A stretch of DNA of 64,000 nucleotides from Hymenobacter glacialis (lineage in GTDB: Bacteria; Bacteroidota; Bacteroidia; Cytophagales; Hymenobacteraceae). Where the stretch lies: contig NZ_MDZC01000068.1 of the NCBI RefSeq assembly GCF_001816165.1, positions 155,627-219,626 on the forward strand, in the 5' to 3' direction. Position numbers and translations under genes: made by a program. The notes beneath the pieces are model-generated. The model was given only the letters and a program-made list of their open reading frames with translations, did no database searches and was not told the origin of the DNA. Below are positions 32,828 through 42,600 of this stretch, in pieces (the first letter of the stretch is position 1; each line of letters starts with the position of its first letter).

Positions 32828-33649
32828 ATGCTGAAGCAAATCCAGGCCGCCGCCGCCCACATCCGCACCCAATCCCAAAACTTTAAGCCCGAAACGGGCA
32901 TCATCCTCGGCACCGGGCTGGGTGCATTGGCCAATGAAGTGGAGGTAGAGTACGAAATCAACTACGCCGACATTCCGCATTTTCCGCTTTCCACGGTAGA
33001 AAGCCACGCGGGCCGGCTGCTGCTGGGCCGCATGGAAGGCCGGAAAGTGGCCGTGCTGCAGGGGCGTTTCCACTACTACGAGGGCTACACCATGCAGCAG
33101 GTGGCCATGCCCGTGCGGGTGCTCAAGCTGCTGGGCATTTCGCAGCTTCTGGTGAGCAACGCCGCCGGCGGCCTCAACCCCGACTTCCGCCTCGCGGACC
33201 TCATGCTGATTGATGACCACATCAACCTGCAGCCCACCAACCCGCTCATCGGCCCCAACCTGGACGAGCTGGGCCCGCGCTTCCCCGACATGTTTGCGCC
33301 CTACGATGCCGGCCTGCTGGCCCGCGCCGAAGCCGCCGCCAAGGCCCTGGGCCACACTGGCACCACCCGGCGCGGCGTGTACGCCAGCGTGCCCGGCCCC
33401 ATGCTGGAAACCCCCGCCGAATACCGCTACCTGCGCACCATCGGAGCCGATGCCGTGGGCATGAGCACGGTGCCCGAGGTGATTGCCGCGCGCCAGCTGG
33501 GCCTGCCGGTGCTGGCTGTTTCCGTCATCACCGATTTGTGCGCGCCCGGCCACCTCAAGCCCGTGGTGCTGGCCGATATTTTTGCCGCCGCCGCCCAGGC
33601 TGAGCCCCGGCTCACGGCCCTGGTAAAAGCGGTGGTGGCGGGCCTGTAG
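32828..33649 (+). CDS. Purine nucleoside phosphorylase (trimeric, PNP class I)
   Basis: A 273-residue phosphorylase cleaving inosine/guanosine-type nucleosides to base and ribose-1-phosphate for purine salvage. The phosphate loop (GIILGTGLGALANEV), ESHAGRLLLG, LQGRFHYYEGY, VSNAAGGLNPDF and the GVYASVPGPMLETPAEYR segment are the class marks, and VGMSTVPEVIAAR follows. It is flanked by hairpin repeats 5 and 6, so it is probably a single-gene transcript. Confidence 0.94.
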   Translation: MLKQIQAAAAHIRTQSQNFKPETGIILGTGLGALANEVEVEYEINYADIPHFPLSTVESHAGRLLLGRMEGRKVAVLQGRFHYYEGYTMQQVAMPVRVLKLLGISQLLVSNAAGGLNPDFRLADLMLIDDHINLQPTNPLIGPNLDELGPRFPDMFAPYDAGLLARAEAAAKALGHTGTTRRGVYASVPGPMLETPAEYRYLRTIGADAVGMSTVPEVIAARQLGLPVLAVSVITDLCAPGHLKPVVLADIFAAAAQAEPRLTALVKAVVAGL

Positions 33650-33658
33650 CCACATGGC

Positions 33659-33748
33659 CGTCATGCTGAGCCTGTCGAAGCATCTCTACCGCGCAGGTAA
33701 TTGATTTACTATCGCGGTAGAGATGCTTCGACAGGCTCAGCATGACGT
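33659..33748. repeat. Long hairpin intergenic repeat, copy 6
   Basis: The arms CGTCATGCTGAGCCTGTCG and CGACAGGCTCAGCATGACG are perfect complements, with GAAGCATCTCTACCGCG and its complement inside. The variable word CTGTCG differs from the other copies yet is matched in the opposite arm. It lies between convergent genes. Confidence 0.85.
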
Positions 33749-33788
33749 TTTTTTGTCATAAGGTTTTCATGTACTACAGCATAGCTGC

Positions 33789-34646
33789 TCATTTCACCAC
33801 TTTCGTGGCTCGGGTGGCGCTTAGCACCGAAAAGATGCCCACGCCGCCCTGTACCGTGCTGAGAATAGCCGCCGGCTGGGCAAAGGGGTTGCCATTGGCA
33901 CTGCGGGCGTCGCGCACCGACTGCCGGAAGCGGTAAAATGCGGCGTCGGTGTGGTAGAGCGTGACCGTGACGGTGTCACCGGCCACGAAGCGGTAGCTGG
34001 TGCCCACCACCACGGGTTTGCCGTTCACCAACTGGTCTTCCAGGGAAATGTCTGTTTCCGGACGCTTGAGCAGGGCTCCTTTGGCGGGGTTTCCTTTGTG
34101 CAGCTGCACACGGTAGGCATCGTTGGGCGTGCTGGGGTCGCGGAAGTTGGTGAGGAAGTAGGCCTTGCGTTCGGAGCCGGTTTTGTCGTTGAATTTGTAT
34201 TCCACCGAGTCGATGGGTACCAGGGCCAGCATGGTGGTGGTACCCGTCACCACGCGGCCTTGGGTGTCGCGCACGTCGAGCTTGAACACGTCGCCCGGGC
34301 GGGCCTTCAGCGTATCGCGCCCGATGTGGGTGTAGAATTTGATGACCGAGCCGGTGTCCAACAACACTGCGTAGTTGGGGCGGAACTCCAGGGCCACCGC
34401 CTTGCCATCGGGCAGGGTGAGGGTCACCTTCACATCGGGCGGCACCTGGGGCAGCGTAGCGCTCAGGTAGGGCACCGAGGTGGTGACGGCCAGGCTGGGC
34501 ACTTTGCCGGGCTCCAGGTAGCATTCCACCACCAGCTCGGCCGAGTAGCTGGGCAGCGGCACGTCGATGTCGTTTTGCAGGCTGCCGCAGCCGGCCAGGC
34601 CCGCCAGGAGCATCGCAAAGCCAACCGATTTGATGAAGTGGAGCAT
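33789..34646 (-). CDS. DUF4249-type outer-membrane lipoprotein
   Basis: A 285-residue lipoprotein (signal peptide ending LLAGLAGC) whose mature part begins with ELVVECYLEPGKVPSLAVTTS, the opening of DUF4249 proteins. These are beta-rich and are typically encoded right after a TonB-dependent receptor, possibly as a surface partner for an unknown substrate. Here the gene starts 38 bases downstream of a receptor stop on the same strand, fitting that pairing. The ATG at 34646 is chosen because it begins the signal peptide; a longer frame runs into the receptor gene. Confidence 0.85.
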   Translation of the reverse strand: MLHFIKSVGFAMLLAGLAGCGSLQNDIDVPLPSYSAELVVECYLEPGKVPSLAVTTSVPYLSATLPQVPPDVKVTLTLPDGKAVALEFRPNYAVLLDTGSVIKFYTHIGRDTLKARPGDVFKLDVRDTQGRVVTGTTTMLALVPIDSVEYKFNDKTGSERKAYFLTNFRDPSTPNDAYRVQLHKGNPAKGALLKRPETDISLEDQLVNGKPVVVGTSYRFVAGDTVTVTLYHTDAAFYRFRQSVRDARSANGNPFAQPAAILSTVQGGVGIFSVLSATRATKVVK

Positions 34647-34684
34647 AAGAGGAGTAGTGGGCAGGGAGGCCGTTAATGCCAGCA

Positions 34685-37045
34685 TCAAAACCGGAAATTG
34701 TAGGTCAGGGAAGGAATGACGGGAAACAGCGACACCTGCTTGGCCTGGAAGCCCGTGATGCGGTCGTTTTCGTCCTCAATGTCTTCGAAAAACACGAAAT
34801 AGGCGTTGCGGCGGTTGTAGGCGTTGTAGATGCTCAGGGTGAGGTCCTGGTTGAGCCGCGCCCCTATTTTGTACACCACGCCCAGGTCGAGGCGGTGGTA
34901 GGGGATGAGCTGGTAGGAGTTGCGGTTGGGGTAAATGGGCACCGGGCGCGGGTCGATGCCGGTGCGCGAACCCGGGATATCCTGCAACCCAAACCGGCCC
35001 AGCGGCAACGTGGTGAGCGAGCCCGACGTGTAGATGAAGCTCCCCGTGAAGTTGAGGCGCGGGCTGAGCTGGTGCAGCACCACCACGGTCAGGTTGTGGC
35101 GGCGGTCGTAGGTGGGGCGGAAGTCCTCGCCGTTGTTGATGCCGTTGGTGCCGCGCTGGGGCTGGAAATTGCGCCAACTCCAGGCCAGGGTATAACCTAT
35201 CCAGCCGGTGGTTTTGCCGGTTTTCTTTTCCAGGTACAGCTCGTTGCCGTAGCTCCAGCTTTTGCCGAATATGAATTCGGTATCCAGCTCGGGGTTGACG
35301 AACAGCTGGGCGCCGTCGCGAAAATCCACCTGGTTGCGGCCCCATTTGTAGTACACCTCGTTGGTGAGCAGGTACTTGCCCTTACCCAGCAGGAAACTGG
35401 CCCCGGTGCTCACCTGCTGCGACTGTTGCGGCTTCACCGACAGCCGCGAGGGGTACCAGATGTCGGTGGGCAGCGAGGCTCCGGAGTTGGTCACCAGGTG
35501 CACGTACTGGTACATCATGGCGTAGCTGGCCTTCAGCGACGTGTTGTTGCTGAGCGAGTAGCGGGCCGAGCCGCGGGGTTCGAGGCCCCCGTAGCGGTTG
35601 CTGCCGCTCTGGAAACCCGTGAGGCGCAGGCCGCCTTCCAGCTGCAGCTTGTCGGAGGCCTTGTAATTGTCGGAGGCATAGAGGGCGCCGTCGAGGCCAT
35701 TGTAGCTCACATCGGAGCCAAAATTAACGCGGCCATCGCCGGAATTGGCCTCCAGCCGGCCCACCCCAAACCGGTGCTGGGTGAGCTGGGCGCCGGCCTT
35801 CAGCAGGTGCCGGTCGTTGGGCGTGTACTCAAAATCGGTGCGGGCGCTGTAGTCCGTGATGTTTGAGCCCAGCCCGAAGCTGAACTGGTCGAATCGGTTG
35901 GTGAGGTCGTAGTTGTAGTCCGACACCGACACCGAGGTGTTCACAAAGAGCTTGTCCGAAAACGTGTGGTTCCAGCGCAGCGAGCCAATGGCATTGCCCC
36001 AGTTAAACTTAAAATCGAAGCCGCCGGGGCTGTTGAACCCAAAGGCGTCGCGCCCCAAGTAGCCGGTCAGGAACACCTGGTCTTTCTTGCCCAGCGTGTA
36101 ATTGGCCTTGAGGTTGAAATCGTAGAAGTAATAGTCCGGAATGGGGCTGTAGTCCTTGGTATCCTCGTTGGCCTTGTTAAGAGCCCGCGTGAAGATGTCA
36201 AAGTAGGTGCGGCGGCCCGATACAATGAACGAGCCCTTGCCCTTGTTGATAGGGCCTTCGAAGGTGAGGCGCGACGAAATCAGGCCCACGCCGCCCGTCA
36301 CCACATTTTTTTGCCGGTCGCCCTCGCGCATCTTCACATCCACCACCGACGAGAGCCGCCCGCCAAACTGCGCCGGAAACCCCGACTTGTACAAATCCAC
36401 GCTTTGCACCGCATCGGAGTTAAACACCGAAAACAGCCCGAACAGGTGGTTGGGGTTGTACACCAGCGCGTTGTCAATCAGCACCAGGTTCTGGTCGGCC
36501 GAGCCGCCGCGCACAAACAAGCCGCTGGTGCCTTCGCCGCCGCTCTGCACGCCAGGTTTGAGCTGCAGCGTTTTCAGAATGTCGACCTCCCCGAAAAGCG
36601 CCGGCAGCAGCTTGGCCTCCCGGATGGTGAGTCGCTCCACGCCCATTTGGGTCGATTTGAGCTTGGCGGCCAGCGTCACGGTGCCCTGCACCACCACTTC
36701 GCCCAGCTCATTGCCACTGGCTTCCAGCGCGAGGTTCAGCCGTTGGTTTCGGGTCAGGTTCAGCTCGCGGGTGAGTTGCTGGTAGCCCACAAAGGCCACC
36801 ACCAGCTGGTGCCTTCCCGCTGGCAGGGGCAGGGCAAAATGGCCTAGCGAGTCGGCCGCGGTGCCCGTGCTGAGGGCCGGCACCGCCACGCTGGCGCCAG
36901 GCAGCGCTTCCCCCTTATCACCGCGCACCGTCCCGCTGATGGTATAGCGCGGGCCCTCCTGGGACCAAACAGACCCCCAGAAGCCGGCCACGCACACCAC
37001 CAACACCACCAATAGCAGACAACGCGCAGCAGAACTAAAAAGCAT
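34685..37045 (-). CDS. TonB-dependent outer-membrane receptor with carboxypeptidase-like N-terminal domain
   Basis: A 786-residue receptor. Signal peptide (residues 1-27), then a carboxypeptidase regulatory-like domain (ISGTVRGDKGEALPGASVAV), a plug domain (ALFGEVDILKTLQLKPGVQSGGEG, VRGGSADQNLVLIDNALVYN) and a beta-barrel ending in the aromatic TYNFRF, typical of outer-membrane insertion. The substrate is unknown; no glycan enzymes, SusD or sigma/anti-sigma pair is adjacent, so it is not a classical polysaccharide locus. It forms a unit with the downstream DUF4249 lipoprotein. The ATG at 37045 fits the signal peptide. Confidence 0.92.
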   Translation of the reverse strand: MLFSSAARCLLLVVLVVCVAGFWGSVWSQEGPRYTISGTVRGDKGEALPGASVAVPALSTGTAADSLGHFALPLPAGRHQLVVAFVGYQQLTRELNLTRNQRLNLALEASGNELGEVVVQGTVTLAAKLKSTQMGVERLTIREAKLLPALFGEVDILKTLQLKPGVQSGGEGTSGLFVRGGSADQNLVLIDNALVYNPNHLFGLFSVFNSDAVQSVDLYKSGFPAQFGGRLSSVVDVKMREGDRQKNVVTGGVGLISSRLTFEGPINKGKGSFIVSGRRTYFDIFTRALNKANEDTKDYSPIPDYYFYDFNLKANYTLGKKDQVFLTGYLGRDAFGFNSPGGFDFKFNWGNAIGSLRWNHTFSDKLFVNTSVSVSDYNYDLTNRFDQFSFGLGSNITDYSARTDFEYTPNDRHLLKAGAQLTQHRFGVGRLEANSGDGRVNFGSDVSYNGLDGALYASDNYKASDKLQLEGGLRLTGFQSGSNRYGGLEPRGSARYSLSNNTSLKASYAMMYQYVHLVTNSGASLPTDIWYPSRLSVKPQQSQQVSTGASFLLGKGKYLLTNEVYYKWGRNQVDFRDGAQLFVNPELDTEFIFGKSWSYGNELYLEKKTGKTTGWIGYTLAWSWRNFQPQRGTNGINNGEDFRPTYDRRHNLTVVVLHQLSPRLNFTGSFIYTSGSLTTLPLGRFGLQDIPGSRTGIDPRPVPIYPNRNSYQLIPYHRLDLGVVYKIGARLNQDLTLSIYNAYNRRNAYFVFFEDIEDENDRITGFQAKQVSLFPVIPSLTYNFRF

Positions 37046-37148
37046 AGGGGGCAATCGGGAAGTATACGGAGGGGTTGCCGTACCCAACGCCCGAACCCCG
37101 CAGATAGTTTGACTGCTCCTGTCTGGAAAACGCCGCCGCCGGGGCTGG

Positions 37149-37460
37149 TTATTTCCCCACGTAGGGCTGCAGGGCCTGCGCAATCTGGGCTGCCGGCACC
37201 ACGCCCGCCTGCCGCCACACCGGCTGCCCCTGGTGGAACAGAATCAGCGTTGGGATGCTCTGCACGCGGTATTGCTGGGCCACGGCCGCGTTGCGGTCCA
37301 CGTCAATCTTGATAACCCGCAGCTTGCCCCCGTGCTGGGTGGCCACCTGCTCCAGAATGGGCGCCATGGTTTTGCAGGGGCCACACCAGGTGGCGTAAAA
37401 GTCAACCAGCACGGGCATGCCGGGGCTGTTGATGAGTTCGGGGAAGGACTTACGAGGCAC
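37149..37460 (-). CDS. trxA: Thioredoxin
   Basis: A 103-residue single-domain thioredoxin with the redox motif ATWCGPCKTM and the cis-proline region RVQSIPTLILFHQG. It reduces protein disulfides in the cytoplasm. The frame is open further upstream, but the GTG at 37460, giving (M)PRKSFPELINSPG, fits the usual N terminus of small thioredoxins; no ATG suits, since the first one would remove the first strand. It lies 103 bases upstream of the receptor start on the same strand and is likely separate from it. Confidence 0.88.
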   Translation of the reverse strand: MPRKSFPELINSPGMPVLVDFYATWCGPCKTMAPILEQVATQHGGKLRVIKIDVDRNAAVAQQYRVQSIPTLILFHQGQPVWRQAGVVPAAQIAQALQPYVGK

Positions 37461-37532
37461 GACGAAACAGAAGAAAGTGAAACCACCAGCGGCCAAAAGC
37501 GCCGCGCGCCCAATCGGGCCGGTACCGCACCT

Positions 37533-37574
37533 AAACGAAAAAAGCCGGGCGCACGGCCAGGCTTTTTTCGTTTT
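37533..37574. terminator. Intrinsic terminator, probably bidirectional
   Basis: AAACGAAAAAAGCC (37533-37546) pairs perfectly with GGCTTTTTTCGTTT (37560-37573), so either strand ends in a T-run. It lies directly downstream of the 37604 gene on the minus strand. Confidence 0.8.
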
Positions 37575-37603
37575 AACGCGAATAACCGAAGTTATGGCGG
37601 TGC

Positions 37604-38056
37604 TTATCTGGTGATTATCGTGATGTCATTGCCCACTTCGGGCAAATCAAACCGGCCGCCAACGGCTTTCACACCCTTCACCAGGCACTCCCAGGTGTAG
37701 CGCCCCGGCGTGGCCGAAGCAGCTTCGCCGCTAGCGCTTTTGAAGTAGTTGGGGTCAGAGGGGTCGGAGGGAAACATCACATCAACTCCCATCTGGCCGG
37801 GGCCCAGCTCCTTTATCAAAAGGTAGTCTTTGCCGGTGCGCTCGTTGTGCACCACAAAGGTGGCCGTGTAAGGCCCAAGCTGCCCGTACTTGTCCAGAAT
37901 GCCCAGCTTTACCTGCGCAGTAGTGCTCACCATCCACGTTTGAGCTTTCGCCGAAGGTCCTGCAGCAACTAGTAATAATACTACCAGGGCTCCCGCCAGA
38001 CGGCCAACCAAAGTAGTGTGCTTTGGTGTTGAAAAAGGGGGTAGGGGTGTTGTCAT
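37604..38056 (-). CDS. Secreted hypothetical protein
   Basis: A 150-residue protein with a hydrophobic signal segment (LAGALVVLLLVAAGPSAKA, cleavage near AKA-QT). The mature part contains TTAQVKLGILDKYGQL and TPGRYTWECLVKGVKAVGG. No family is recognised; the composition suggests a small beta-rich periplasmic or secreted protein. It is a lone minus-strand gene with a terminator behind it. The adjoining 167 bases to the HNH gene show no other feature. Confidence 0.65.
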   Translation of the reverse strand: MTTPLPPFSTPKHTTLVGRLAGALVVLLLVAAGPSAKAQTWMVSTTAQVKLGILDKYGQLGPYTATFVVHNERTGKDYLLIKELGPGQMGVDVMFPSDPSDPNYFKSASGEAASATPGRYTWECLVKGVKAVGGRFDLPEVGNDITIITR

Positions 38057-38223
38057 AAGTGAAACAGGAATGAAATTAGTGCCGTGTCAGGCCCGGTAAA
38101 GAAATACCAATAAGCATATTACCTGCCAAGATAGGTTGCTTAAAATTAATGCGCAACTTAGCGCGGCGCAATGGTGTTTAAATTCAATAAAATATTTTCT
38201 CCAAATCTGCCCTTAGCTGCGCT

Positions 38224-38553
38224 ATGCCCAGGCGTCGTTCGCTGCCGGCCACCTGGCCACCATCCAATTCATCGGTCGCCGCAGAAATCCGTTGCGGCCT
38301 CTGCGAGCGCGAGGTGCAGTCTACTTCCCGCCACCACTTGGTGCCGCGCGAAGAAGGCGGCCACCACGGCCCCGTGGTAGACTTATGCCAGCCCTGCCAC
38401 AGCAGCGTGCACCGCTTCCTAAGCAACCGCGACCTGGCCCGTCGCTACGCGTCGGTAGAGGCCCTGCGCGCCGCCGAGGAGCTCCAAACCTACCTGCGCT
38501 GGATTCGCAAGCAGCGCGTGGAGCGCATCAGCAACCGGCGGGGCCGGCGCTAG
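38224..38553 (+). CDS. HNH endonuclease-like small protein
   Basis: A 109-residue protein with two zinc-type Cys pairs, CGLCERE and LCQPCHSSVH, around SRHHLVPREEGGHHGPVVDL. The order C-x2-C, H-H, then C-x2-C-H is that of small HNH nucleases (beta-beta-alpha metal fold). Short HNH proteins of this kind are widespread in bacteria and are not necessarily restriction enzymes. It precedes the 38615 gene by 61 bases on the same strand. Its basic tail (RKQRVERISNRRGRR) is consistent with DNA binding. Confidence 0.75.
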   Translation: MPRRRSLPATWPPSNSSVAAEIRCGLCEREVQSTSRHHLVPREEGGHHGPVVDLCQPCHSSVHRFLSNRDLARRYASVEALRAAEELQTYLRWIRKQRVERISNRRGRR

Positions 38554-38614
38554 GGGAGCAGCCGCCCCACCGCCGGGCGCTGCCCGAACCGGATTTATAC
38601 CCCAGCTTTGCTGC

Positions 38615-39679
38615 ATGAACCGCTATTTCGTGCCCTTCGCGCAGCTTCGGCAGCAGCCCACCATTGTGGTCGATAGCGTGGGCAATGGCGCCGCCCTCAC
38701 CCTGGCGCATTGGCGCGGGGCTGCCACGCCGGTGCTGCTGCGCGATGACACCAGCGCCGGCTCGGCGCTGCGTGCCTTGCACCAGCCCGCCACGCCCGGC
38801 CTGTCGGCAGCGGCCGTCACGGCCAACCACTTCGACATCGACGGCTTCGTTGGGGTGTGGAGCCTGCTGCATCCCGAATTGGCGCTGCACCACGAAGAAT
38901 TGCTGCGTCTGGTGGCTGTATTGGGCGATTTTCGGGAAATAAACTGGTCGCACCCGCTGGCCGACCATGCGCTGCAACTGGTGTGCTGGCTGAACGCCGA
39001 AGAAAAGGCCCGCTTCTACGAGCCCTTCGGTGCGCCCTTGCGCCGACGGCGCGAGGACGAGGCCTCCGCCGAAAAGTTTGAGTGGTTTCTCCCGCGCTTC
39101 GCCGCCGTGCTGGACAATCCTGCGGCAGGCCGGCCGCTATGGCTACCCGAATTCGAGCGGGTGAAGCAGGCCGCTACGGTAGTGGTGCAGGGGCCGCGGA
39201 GCCAGCACCGGACCTACCCCGCAATAGGCCTAGCGGTGGTTAATACGCCGCAGCCCGTGCCGTATTATGCGCTTTTCGGTGCTACGGCGGGGTCCGATAT
39301 CGTGCTGGCCCTTTACGATGGAAACCGCTACGAGCTGGAGTACAAATACACCACCTGGATTGACCTGGCCAGCCGCCCTACGCTGCCGCGCCTGTCCCTG
39401 GCGCCGCTGGTAGCACGCTTGAATGAGCTGGAAACCAACGCCCAGACCTGGGCCGCCGACGGCATAACCGACACTGGCCCACTGCTGCGCCTCAGCGGCC
39501 CGCGCAAGCTCAGCAAAGCCCAGCGTTACGCCGACCCTGACGGCCGGCCTATTTACTCATCATCCATTCCGCCCGAAATATTCGAGCAGGAGGTGCTGGC
39601 CTTTTTCCAGCAGGGTTACGCCCACATCAAGCCCAAAAGCTACTGGACCTGGGCCGAAGTAAAAGCCGCCAGCCAATAG
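38615..39679 (+). CDS. Conserved hypothetical protein with a DHH-like motif (DUF6687 by recall)
   Basis: A 354-residue protein starting MNRYFVPFAQLRQQPTIVVD. It contains VTANHFDIDGFVGVWSLLHP, which resembles the NHxDxDG metal-binding motif of DHH-type phosphoesterases and what I remember of the DUF6687 family; this naming is unverified. The remainder (for example PVPYYALFGATAGSDIVLAL) does not match a known catalytic domain. No signal peptide is seen, so it is probably cytoplasmic. It is convergent with sbcC (19 bases between stops) and may be co-transcribed with the HNH gene. Confidence 0.65.
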   Translation: MNRYFVPFAQLRQQPTIVVDSVGNGAALTLAHWRGAATPVLLRDDTSAGSALRALHQPATPGLSAAAVTANHFDIDGFVGVWSLLHPELALHHEELLRLVAVLGDFREINWSHPLADHALQLVCWLNAEEKARFYEPFGAPLRRRREDEASAEKFEWFLPRFAAVLDNPAAGRPLWLPEFERVKQAATVVVQGPRSQHRTYPAIGLAVVNTPQPVPYYALFGATAGSDIVLALYDGNRYELEYKYTTWIDLASRPTLPRLSLAPLVARLNELETNAQTWAADGITDTGPLLRLSGPRKLSKAQRYADPDGRPIYSSSIPPEIFEQEVLAFFQQGYAHIKPKSYWTWAEVKAASQ

Positions 39680-39698
39680 TGTGGGATTGGAGCCCGCG

Positions 39699-42600
39699 TT
39701 ACAACCCAACCACCCGAATTGAGCTGACGCCGCCCGCGCCTTTGCGCACGTTGATTTGGGTACTCACCCGCTCCTTCAGCGCCTCCACGTGGGAGATGAT
39801 GCCGATGGTTTTGCCGGTGCCCTGCAGCATTTCCAGCGCCGTGAGGGCCACGTCCAGCGCTTCGGGGTCGAGGGTGCCGAAGCCTTCGTCGATGAACAGC
39901 GTGTCGATTTGCGTCTTGCGGCCGGCCAGCTCGCTCAGGCCCAGGGCCAGCGCCAGACTTACTAGGAAGCTTTCGCCGCCCGAAAGGGAGTTCATGGAGC
40001 GGGAGCTGCTGGCCTGGTACTCATCAAGAATGAGTAGGTCGAGGTGCTCGTTGGGGTTGCGCAGGATGCGGTAGCGGTCGGTGAGGCGGGTGAGGTGGCG
40101 GTTGGCCAGGTCCACAAGGCGCGCCAGGGTCAGGCCCTGGGCAAACTCGCTGAACTTCTTGCCATCGGCCGAGCCGATGACTTCGGCCAGCTGGCGCCAG
40201 CGGCGCGCTTCCTGCTGCTGCTTGTCGAGCTCGGTGGCCAGCGCCGCGTGGCGTTCCAGGCCGTTGCGGTGGCTGTGGAGGCGCTCCTGCCGCTGCCCCA
40301 GCTGCTGGTTGAGGTGGGCCAGCTGGCTGGCGTGGGCGGCCAGCTGCTCGGCAATAGCGGCCAGGGGCTCGGGCGTGAGGGCGCGGCCTTCTTCGGTCTG
40401 GAGCTGCTGGGCGGTTTCGGTAAGGGCGTGCTGGGCGGCGGCCACGGCCTGGTCGTGCCGGGTGAGCTGCTGGGTGAGGCGCTGGGCCACGTCGTCGGGC
40501 AGCAGGCGCTCGGCCAGGGCGGTGGGAGCGGGCGGCAGGCCGGCGGTGCGCAGCTCGGCCACCAGAGCGGCGTAGCGCGTGTCGCGGGTTTCGGCGTGCT
40601 GGGCGGTGTCCTGTTCGCGCTGCTTCAGCTGGCTTTCGGTGTTCACCAGGGCCGTTTCGTGCTTCTGGAGTTCCTGGTCGGCTTGCAGGAGTTGGTGCTC
40701 GGCGCGCTCAAGCGCGCCGGCAAGCTCGGTGCGGGTTGCGGCCACGTCGGGGCCGGCAAAAAGCTGCTGGCGCTCCTGCTGCTGGGCCTGCATGGCCTGG
40801 TGCTGGGCGAGCAGGGTGGTTTTACGGTTTTGCAGCCATTTGTGCAGCTCGTCCCGTTCGTCCTCCTGCTGCTGTAGCACGGCCGCTATGGTGCCGGCCT
40901 CTTTTTCGGCGGTGGCCTGGGTTGCTTTCTGGCGTTGGTACTCCGCGCCCGAATCCTTGAGCTGTTTCATCAGCTCGGGGCCGTTTTCGCCGCTGAAGGT
41001 CAGGCCAAAGCTGCTGCTCAGGCTGGCCAGCTGGTCGCGCACCAGCGGCTCCCGCTCCCGGGCATCGGCCAAGTCGCCGCGCACTTTGGCCAGCTCCCGG
41101 ACCAGTTCGCGCTGCTGGTCGGTGGCCTGCTGCGCCCGGCTTTGGGCTTTGGTCAGCGTTATGTCCAGCTGGCTTTGCTGCTGTTGCAGGCCGCGCAGCT
41201 GCTGCACCAGCGCCCGCACTTTCGTTGGCACGGTGGCTTCCTCGGCCTCGCTCAGCGGTGGCAACGGGACAGGGTGGGGCTGGGCGCCGTTGCTGGTCAG
41301 CAATTCGCCAAAGGTGAGCAGGTGGTTGAGCCGCGTGTTGAGGGCGTGCACGCGCTGGCCCAGCTCCGCCTCGCGGGCCTCGTCGGCTCGCACCGATTCG
41401 CTGCTCACGCCCAGCTCCCCGGCCGCGAAGGGGTGCTCCAGCGCGCGCACAGCGGACACGGGTCGCCCGCGGTCAGGTGCTGGCGGGCTTCTTCGTGCGT
41501 CAGAATAAGGTGCTGCGTTTGCAGGAGGCGGCGCAGGTCGGCGTGGGCCCGCTCCAGGTCGGTGTGCTGGTGGCGCAGGGTTTTTTCGTGGGCTTGCAGG
41601 CGCGTGAGCCACTGGTCGCGGCTGCTGGCGGCGGTTTGCTGCTGCGCGTTGGCCGCCACCAGGGCCTGGGTGGCGGTGGCGGCATCGGCCTGGCCCTGGG
41701 TGGCGGCTGCTTCGGCAGCCGTCAGGCGGCCCTGCAGCGAGGCTTCGGCGCGGAGCAGCTGGCCCAGCTCAGCGCGCAGGTGCTCCCAGTCCTGCAGGTT
41801 GGCGGCCACGGTGGGCAGGGTGTCGCCCAGCTCCTCCAGGTGCAGGTGCAGGGTGAGCCACTCCGCTACCTGACCGCTTTGCCGCCGTAGGTCGAGCAAC
41901 CGGGCACTGGCGGTGTCAATGGCCGCTTTCAGCTGCTTGCAGCGTTTGTTTTTATTGTCGTATTCCTCTTTGTCTTTCTTCAGCTGCTGGCCAGCGGCCT
42001 GCACCTGCACGTCCAGCTTTTCGGCTTCGCGCAGCCGGGGTTCCTGCTCTTTTTGGGTGGCCACGGCCGTGTCGCGAGCCGTGGCGGCGGTGGCGCGGGC
42101 GGCGCGGGCGGCGGTCAGCGCCGTTTGCAGCTGCGGCAGATGCAGGCGCAGTCTTTCAGTCTCGATGCCCAATTTCTGGTGCTGCTCGTCGGCCTGACGC
42201 AGCAGGGCCCAGGGCGTCTGGAAGGGGAGGGCCTGCTCGTGCCGGGCCACGCGCTGTCGCACCGGCGTGAGGGTTTCGGCTTCGGAACTGAGCTCGTGCA
42301 GGCGCGACTGGCTGCGCTGCTGCTGCCCGGCCAGCTCCTCCAGGCGGCGGCGCCAGGCCTGGGCTTCGGCCAGGCGCTGCTGCGCGGCGGTGGCAGCCTG
42401 CAGGTGGCGGCCCAGCTCCTGCACGTCGGCTTCCAGTTCGGCTACTTCCTCGGGGCCCAGCAGCACCACGCCGGCCAGGCCGGAGCGCAGCGTTTCCACG
42501 CGCAGCGTTTCCAGCTTGGCGCGCTCGTAAGCGGCTTTGGAGATGTCGGAATACTTGCGGGTGTCGGTCAGTTTTTCCAGCAGCTGGGCCCGCTCGCCGG

